From assembly GCA_018857735.1 (NCBI GenBank), contig JABMCL010002720.1, positions 452,501 to 516,500 of the forward strand: 64,000 nt of DNA, given 5' to 3'. How positions within the stretch are numbered: position 1 is the first letter of the stretch; each line of letters starts with the position of its first letter. This document shows positions 57,417 through 64,000 of the stretch, one piece after another. Both the position numbers and the translations under genes were made by a program. Origin of the DNA: Alviniconcha marisindica (Eukaryota; Mollusca; Gastropoda; Provannidae). The notes under the pieces were generated by a model. The model ran no database searches. It had not been told where the DNA came from and saw only the letters and a list, made by a program, of their open reading frames with translations.

Positions 57417-58308
57417 TTTTATTGATGGCGGTTTTGGTATTTTCCCAACACACCTGGTGGAAACGTTATTGACAAGAATTTGATACAGCTGAGGCTCTCT
57501 TTTTTTTTTCAAGCAGTATTGAGACTAGTATGCCTACAGTGGTGCTAGTGTGTGTACTTTATATGTTGAGCCGCTGTTGAGAGAAAAGAACTGTGTCTGG
57601 TCTTGATTAAAAATTGGTTCTGTGTTATGCTTGTGCACACCAGTGTTGCCGAGTGCCTGAAATGGAGGGTATAATATGTATAATATTAATAAGCTGCTTT
57701 GGGGGGAGGGGGGGATCCTTTTCTGTACCTTGTACTTATTCACATGCCAGGTGAGAGTTACATAGACCACTCTGGTCTTTTTTGCTGTGAAGTTATTTTG
57801 ATTGAAAGGAAAGCCATGATGATGTAAACAATTTTTTTTTTTTTTTTTAACAGTGATTCTGCTGTGAATGATGAAAGGTGCCCTGTGGAGTACACACTTG
57901 AACTTCACTACAAGAATGAGCTGCAGAAAATTAGCTGGGGCGGGGGTACCATTTGCTTTCTAGGGTTCATTTACACAGTTGAATAAGTTCCCCTTTTTCT
58001 GTTTCACTGAATGGAGTAGCTATTGATCATGAGCTTAGGCTATGATACCTCCAAAAACTGAAAAAGGGATCCACTGTTGTTGATAAATTCTTTAGAAGTT
58101 ATTTGATGGCACAGGGACATACTTCCATCACGAGTAAACTTGTTGGGTCATTGGATCACTGTGGAAGAATTTGCCCTGTTACTATAGACTGTGATGCACT
58201 GACACAGGCATGATGATCCTGTGTTGGGCATTTGTAATATAAATTACGTGGTCTGCCTGGCACAATCATGTGTATGAACTCTTGCTTCTGTATTTCACTT
58301 TGTTGCAG
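55193..58308 (+). other. SNRNP70 intron 2
   Basis: A 3,116-bp intron with a CA microsatellite (57,357-57,412) and a T run (57,829-57,849). No further exon was recognised. The acceptor is ACTTTGTTGCAG just before 58,309. Phrases such as TATGTTGAGCC and GGTGCTAGTGTGT recur near 56,690 and 57,540, indicating a local duplication. Confidence 0.7.
57357..57412 (+). repeat. CA microsatellite
   Basis: About 28 CA units in SNRNP70 intron 2, preceded by shorter degenerate CA stretches from 57,285. Confidence 0.97.
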
Positions 58309-58363
58309 CGTAAAGAACGACAGGAGCAGCATGCCTACAAGCTGGAGCAGGACCTGGCCCTGT
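58309..58363 (+). CDS. SNRNP70: U1-70K, exon 3
   Basis: Fifty-five bases encode RKERQEQHAYKLEQDLAL and the first base of the next codon, expected to be Trp. This matches the long basic/acidic helix before the RRM (in fly and human ending ALW or KMW followed by DPH). The acceptor is TTGTTGCAG and the donor is GTAAGTTG. Because 55 is not a multiple of three, skipping it would shift the frame. Exon 4 (DPH and the RRM) was not found before 64,000, so intron 3 is at least 5.6 kb. Confidence 0.92.
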
Positions 58364-59039
58364 GTAAGTTGTTAAGTGTCTTGGTAATCAGTATGGACTT
58401 AGCCTGAGGTTTTATGGTAACCAGCTATGCATTTAGTAATCTAGGAGTAAATGGTTGGTTGGTTAGTTACTTCTTGGAATTTATGGTCCTGTCAGCTGCA
58501 TAGGGTCACCTCAGAAGTCATGGTAACCCTGTGCTGACTTTGTATGCAGTATCATGCTGACCTAGTTAACTTAAATAAGTTAAAAGCTTGCACTCTTACG
58601 TACCACTCATGATAACCAGTTCTAATAGTCTTAGCCTGTGCTATTGTGGTAGACAGATAAGTGCACAAGTGTTTGACAATGTTTGGGGGACTAGAAATAG
58701 AAGTGATTGTGAAAGCTTTCGGAATGGGGGTGATGAGTAAAATTATTTAGATAGCTGTGCTTTTGTGAAGTGTGATGCTGTGGAGGAAAATTAGTGCTAA
58801 TTCTTCAGACTCTGAGAGCTTGACAGTGAGGCATGTCTTGGTGATCCCATGGCACTTCTCTACTTACAAGCGTTGGGGCGTGCAGCCTCGGGATCTGCTT
58901 ACAAATTAACCTGCAAAATTACCTTCTCTGTGGTGGTATCAGTCTGTGTGTTAGGAGGGCTTTCATCTTATCTGGTGGAAGCAGATTTTCAGTTCATGAA
59001 TCTAAATAGTGTAATGAAGTGTTCCCAGTAAACAAAAGA
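58364..59039 (+). other. SNRNP70 intron 3, proximal part
   Basis: Starts GTAAGTTGTTAAGTG. It holds no recognisable exon. Phrases such as CCTGTCAGCTGCATAGGGTC faintly resemble the repeat array that follows, so decayed units may reach this far. Confidence 0.5.
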
Positions 59040-62000
59040 GGGGAGTCCAAAGACCTATACAGGGGCACAGTTGGCAGCAAAACTGTTGTAAAATATAAAT
59101 ATCTTGACAGCCATGGTTCACTTTGGTCCTTACTTGAGGACACAGGTTAATGTATAAGATCAATTGACAGCTTTAATTTCCTGCTGGGACAAATAGAGTA
59201 TATTGTTATTGTTAATAATAGCTCCTGAAACTGTGCACTGTATTAATATCAGGACAGCACTGACATAGCATGATTCATATAGGTAGTTACTGGCATGGAA
59301 AAGGCTAGAATCAGAAGCTGTGGTGATATCAGTTACTGGTATAGATTTGAACATAACTGTTATACATACATGTATGTACGAAGATACAGGATAAGAGTTG
59401 ATTCTGAATGTCTGATGTTGTCTTGTAAGTATTTGGACAGCTATGGTTATCTTTGGTTTTAGTGGGACACTGGGTAAGAAGACACCGTGAAGCGGGTAGT
59501 ATCAGGGCAACAGTGTCAATGAATTCTGTTTGTAAAGGAAATTTGGTGAGAATTGACTGATACCTGTTGTAAGAAGTGGATAATTATGTTTGGGCTGTTC
59601 GCAAGTGGGGATCATAGGAACAGCCCCTGGTGCTGTTCTGTAAGTACCTAGGCAACAGTAATTTGGTTGTGTACTATGACTAGTACAAGGAGACTTTTGG
59701 TAAGGATGGATTCTGATGCTTTTATTAAAAGTGTGTGGCAGCTGTGTTTGGATTGTTCCCAAAATGGGGTCGCTGGGTAAAAATAGACCCTGAAATTGTA
59801 AGTATCAGGGTAAACGGGAAACTGGATTTGTCTGCAAGCAAACATTGGTAAGAATTGGTTCAGATACTTTGTAAGTTTGTTGTAAATATGTTCACAGTTG
59901 TGTTTAGTCTGGCCCCGTAGAGGGGAACACTGGTAAGAACAGACCCTGAAACATTGGACCAGGGCTAAAATGTATTGGTTTTATGGATGTGGCAGACATT
60001 TGGTGAGAATTGATCCTGATAAGTTCTGTGTTGTAAATTGCGTAAGTATGTGGACAGCTGTGAGTTGTTTTCGTGCTCAGAAGGGGACACTGCAGTGGGT
60101 AAGGACAGACACTGGAACTGTAAGGGCAACAGTTGGTTGGTTTTGTCTGAGGAACGTTGGTAAGAGATGATGCTAAAAACATTGTGGAACTGAATTACGT
60201 GGCCAGCTTTGTTTGGTTTGGTCCACATAGGTGAGCAGTTGGTAAGAAATAAAGAGTAGACCTTGAAACTTAGAATCGTGGCAACAATAAATTCCTTTTG
60301 CTCTGTAAGGGACGTAAGACTTGATGTTGACACTGTGCTGTAAGTATGTGGGCAGTCGAGAGTTTTGGTTCCCCCAGCATGGCACTGGGTCAGAAAAGGT
60401 TATGAAAGATTGTGCCAGGGCTAAAATGAACTGGTTTATCCGCATTTTGGAGACTTTGGGTAAGAAGTGAATGTGAATTCTGATACTGTGTTGTAAGTAT
60501 GTGGACAGCTGTGGGTTGTTACTTGTTTCGGTCACCTCAGGGAACACTGGGTAAGAATGGACCCTGAAACCCCTTGTATCAGGACAGCAGTGGATTGCTT
60601 TGTCTGTAGTTCTGTAAAGGAACTCTGGCAAGAATTGATTCAAAGTTGTAAGTATGTGAACACTGATGTTTGGTCCAGTCCCCTCATGGGGACTCTGCAT
60701 GGGTACAAACAGACCCTAAAATTGTAAGTATCGTGGCAGCAGTGGATTGGCTTCATCTGTGGGGGAATTTTGGTAAGAATTGATCTGGTCACTGTGTTGT
60801 AAGTTTGTGAATTGTTTGATTGCCACAGTGGGAGACTTGGTAAGAAAAGGTTTGGAAAGATTTGCCATGGCTAGAGATTTGAAATGAATTGGTTTGGTGT
60901 TCATCAGTGTGTTGGAGACTTGGTAAGAACTGACCCTGATACTATGTTGTAAGTATGTGGACAGCTGTGGGTTGCTTTGGTACCTGCCCAGGGTACCACG
61001 TAAGAGTAGACCCTGAAACTGTCAGTATCAGGGCAACAATGGATGGGTTTTGTCTGTAAAGGAACTTTGGTATGAACTGATTCCAACGTGTTTTGTTTGT
61101 AAGTATGTGAACACTGATGTTCAGCTATGTCCCCACCTGAACCTGTAAGTATCAGGGCTGTGGTGGATTGGTTTCATCTGAAACTGTGTATGGGACCTGT
61201 TGGTGAGAATTGGTTCCAATACTGTGCAAATGTTGTTATTTGACTAAGCACATGTGTACAGTTTGCTTTGGTTCCATGAATAGGATTTGGGACACTCAGA
61301 ATTAATACATAAATAGTTTCTACTGCCTCAGGTCTAGAATGAACAGGTTTGGTTGAACCTGGTGCTATGTTGTCTGCATTTGGACCTCTGTGGGTTGTTT
61401 TGGTTTCTATAGGGGGATGCTGGATAAGAATAGGCCCTGAAATTGGAAATATCAGGGCAACAATAAATTGTTTTCCTGTGCAGGACCTTTGGTAAGATTG
61501 ATTCTGACCGTTTGTTGTAAGTATTTGGACAGTTTGATTTGGTCCCTGTCAGTATTGTGAAACACTGTCTTGGGTCAAAAACAAATTTGTTTGTTGTAAG
61601 TATGACATGGAAGATGTGGTAAGAATTAATGCTGGTGTTGTGCTACAAGCATATGGACTACTGTAGGTTGATTCTGATCCTGAAACTACAGTATATTTAA
61701 GTACATGGATGGCCAGGGTTTGGTTTGGTTCTTTTGGAAGAAATCGGAGCAGAGAATTAGAACAGCTCCCGCAGCTGTGCTGTATGTTGTTTGCTCAGTA
61801 CAGGGGACCTTGGGCAAGTTTTTTCTTTTCTTTCTTCAGTTTTATTTTTTCATTCAGAAACTATGTTGTAAGTATATGGGCGATCTTGGTTTGGCTTGGT
61901 TTGTACAGGGAAGACTTGGTAAGACAGACCCTGAAAGTGTAAGTATCATTATCATGAGCAAACCTTGCTTGATGTGGTGAGATCCCTACCAGGGAACAGT

Positions 62001-62080
62001 AGGTAAGAAAGGGTGAAATTTTGTCTTGTAAGTATTGACTGAGGCAACCATGTTTTGGATGGTCCGTGCAGGGGCTTAGC
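59040..62080 (+). repeat. ~150-bp tandem array rich in U1-complementary GTAAGTAT sites
   Basis: About 18-20 degenerate units. The phrase TTGTAAGTATGTGGACAGCT recurs at 60,042, 60,340, 60,493, 60,648, 60,799 (as GTAAGTTT), 60,949 and 61,099, giving a period of 149-155 bp. Each unit carries up to four 5'-splice-site-like motifs: GTAAGTATGTGGACAG, GGGTAAGAACAGACC, GTAAGTATCAGGGCA and TTGGTAAGAATTGA. Exact GTAAGTAT octamers begin at 59,425, 59,798, 60,042, 60,340, 60,493, 60,648, 60,724, 60,949, 61,099, 61,145, 61,517, 61,596, 61,868, 61,939 and 62,028. All are in the sense direction of SNRNP70. The long minus-strand frames here come from the repeat. Units before about 59,400 are much decayed. 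Confidence 0.9.
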
Positions 62081-64000
62081 AATCCACCTGTGCTTGGTGG
62101 TTTCTTTTTTTGTTTTTGGTAATGGTGGACCAGTAATCGGTGTTTGACCATTACAGTGTGTGACCGTTAATTTTCTCTCTGTTAGCGAAATGTTTGTATC
62201 TTCTGTGAAAATATGGTCAACAGTTGTAGTCATTGGGCCGTTGACAGTCTGCCCCGGTAAGGCTGAATAGTTGAAAATCAAATGCTAGTTTTACCGCCAT
62301 AAAATGAGCAGTTTGACGCAGCTAGCTTTCAGTCTTCAAAATCCATGGTTTGTATTTGTATGCGGAAGATGGTGAGATATTTGACAATTCCATTCCATGG
62401 TGAGTTTTTGTTCCACAATGTTGGTTCTGTTTTTTTCATCAATTCATGGTGGGACTCTCAGTAGGACATTCTGTAGCTTCTTACTTGATATTGGAAAGTT
62501 CCAGCTATGAATTTCAAACATTCTCCATGGTTTGTTTGGTTTTCCCTCCATTGCATGTTGTTTTTATTTGGTTTGAGCATTCCCAGTTTCAAAATCATGC
62601 TTATTTTTCCATTTGAAACTTCACAACTCTGTATTTTCAGCAACATTCTCACGTCTGCTTTATGTATTTGCATAATTTTCAGAAGTGGTTTGTGCGTTTT
62701 TAACTTGTTTGGACTATAGGGTTCGTTACGCATTTGCTCAGAGATTTTCTTGAATTTCAAGCTTGGTTTGTATTGTTACACTAGTCCAGGTGTTGTAAAG
62801 CTATTATTTCTGTGTAATATTAATCAAAATCTCAAATCTGGTTAAAATTTGTACAAGATTTTCCAGAATGTGGTTTGTATAAAACGTTAAAAGAAGTGGT
62901 ATGAGCAAGGCAAAAGGGTCTGTATTTCTGTCAGTTTGTTTATTCATTTATTGGCTGTTACTGTAGACATGAACAAAAACGCAGGGTCTGTCTTTGTGAT
63001 AACGTTTCTAATGTATTAAAAGAAACGCAATACCCTTTAGACTTCAGATTGGCCCTATCCCAAAGAGTGAGCTGTATGTATTTACAAGGAGAATACAAAT
63101 TGGGAGTAGCTGTTATTTGAGAAGCCGTCAGCTGTGTCTGGTGGGCTGTTTTATAAAATAATTAAGGGTCTGAGTTACAGCCCCACTCTGTCTCCTAATG
63201 ATCCGTATCCAGTGGGACTGCCGTAGGGATGCTGCGATCTGCCCGCTGAGTGTTCTGTAGCCGCTAGCAGTAGTGTAAGCCTCCCAATGGTGTTGTAATT
63301 TTATTCACGTTATGCGTGTAATGCCACACCCCTGCTTCTCATTATTTTCGAATTAGGGAGGGGATGGGGGGAGGGGGGCGTTGTTGGAAGGCGAAGGACA
63401 CAGATGCATGGACTTATCTGGCTACCACTGTTGTTGAAGCTCCGCTTGCTTTGTGTATACGTGCATGTACCACTAGAGCAATGTCTGATGTGGTGAAGTG
63501 ATTGTTAAGTGGAACGAATCAAATTCAGGGTTGTTTACACAAAATGGAACTCGTTACCAAAACGAAGGGGGAAATCAGTTCCGTTTCGCTAGATTTATGT
63601 TTACTGTAATCCTTGTACTTTTGTGTGTGTGTGTGCATGTGAAACTTTGTTTTTTTCATGTGTCTGCCGCTGACTCTCCTCTACCCCCCACCCCGTCCCC
63701 TGTAATTTCTGTGAATATTCCATCTTTACTTTTTGCCTGTCTCAGTTGCACAGAGACTTCAGATGTCAGATTTCACGTAAGATCCCAGCCCCTGTCGTTT
63801 TCAGGAAAATCATTCGGGATGACTGAACGTTAGGTGTGCTTTGCCCCCCCACCCCTCACCAAAAGAAAAAGAATAAAAAGATGTGATAGACATGCTTATG
63901 CTGTCTTGAGAAACGGGAAACAGAATAGCTTTGCATGCTTGGCCTGCTGCATTTCCTTCTGTGTTTGCCGCCCCTCTTGGCACCAACCAAGCCCACGACA
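62081..64000 (+). other. SNRNP70 intron 3, distal part in window
   Basis: No RRM-coding exon was found. Between 62,340 and 62,880 a short phrase TCCATGGTTTGT or GTGGTTTGTAT recurs six times at irregular spacing. The last 700 bp include G- and C-rich tracts (63,357-63,380 and 63,685-63,700). An open frame at 63,498-63,833 was not recognised. Confidence 0.5.

Noticed and set aside
59502..62281. Series of minus-strand open frames with similar PHTYN/CCPD-type peptides
   Set aside because: They are readings of the tandem array in one frame that happens to lack stops. The units are degenerate, the frames start and end arbitrarily, and no known domain is present.
63498..63833. Candidate exon 4 of SNRNP70
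   Set aside because: The translation lacks the expected DPH start and RRM motifs (RNP1/RNP2). Exon 4 is most likely beyond 64,000.

Overview
This is a 64-kb piece of a metazoan nuclear genome, most likely from a gastropod mollusc. It is AT-rich and dense in microsatellites and long G or C runs. It carries tRNA-derived SINEs of a molluscan type, and its coding exons have GT/AG introns. The best taxonomic clue is a complete Kv1 (Shaker-type) potassium channel whose N-terminus and core closely resemble, from memory, the Aplysia Kv1 channel.

Layout. Positions 1 to about 41,000 hold no gene that I can name. They contain SINE copies and SINE tails (1-3,000), compound microsatellites (5.7, 11.1 and 13.2 kb), and two fields of degenerate 150-170-bp repeats (16.3-17.6 and 21.9-24.1 kb). 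They also contain four elements of 2.25-2.7 kb with short terminal inverted repeats and TA flanks (17.75-20.0, 24.92-27.21, 27.72-30.39 and 35.75-38.51 kb; the first and last are copies of one family), and a 1.8-kb fold-back element (30.9-32.7 kb). A SINE sits inside the terminal repeat of the fourth TIR element, in a locally duplicated segment.

The genic part starts at 41.09 kb. The Kv1 channel (41,090-42,634, minus strand) is coded by one uninterrupted ORF of 514 residues. About 1 kb away and divergent from it, the U1 small nuclear ribonucleoprotein 70 kDa gene (SNRNP70) runs on the plus strand. Exon 1 is 43,639-43,782, exon 2 is 55,130-55,192 and exon 3 is 58,309-58,363; the rest lies beyond the window. 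Intron 1 (11.3 kb) contains, on the opposite strand, a 3'-terminal exon of an unidentified gene (47,793-48,200).

The most striking observation is in SNRNP70 intron 3. An array of about 18-20 degenerate ~150-bp repeats (about 59.0-62.1 kb) holds at least 15 exact sense-strand GTAAGTAT octamers and about 16 GGTAAG motifs. GTAAGTAT is the perfect complement of the first eight nucleotides of U1 snRNA. The gene for a core U1 snRNP protein therefore carries a dense array of potential U1 binding sites inside its own intron. I propose, as inference only, that this could titrate or sense U1 snRNP and feed back on SNRNP70 expression. It could also be a coincidental tandem expansion.
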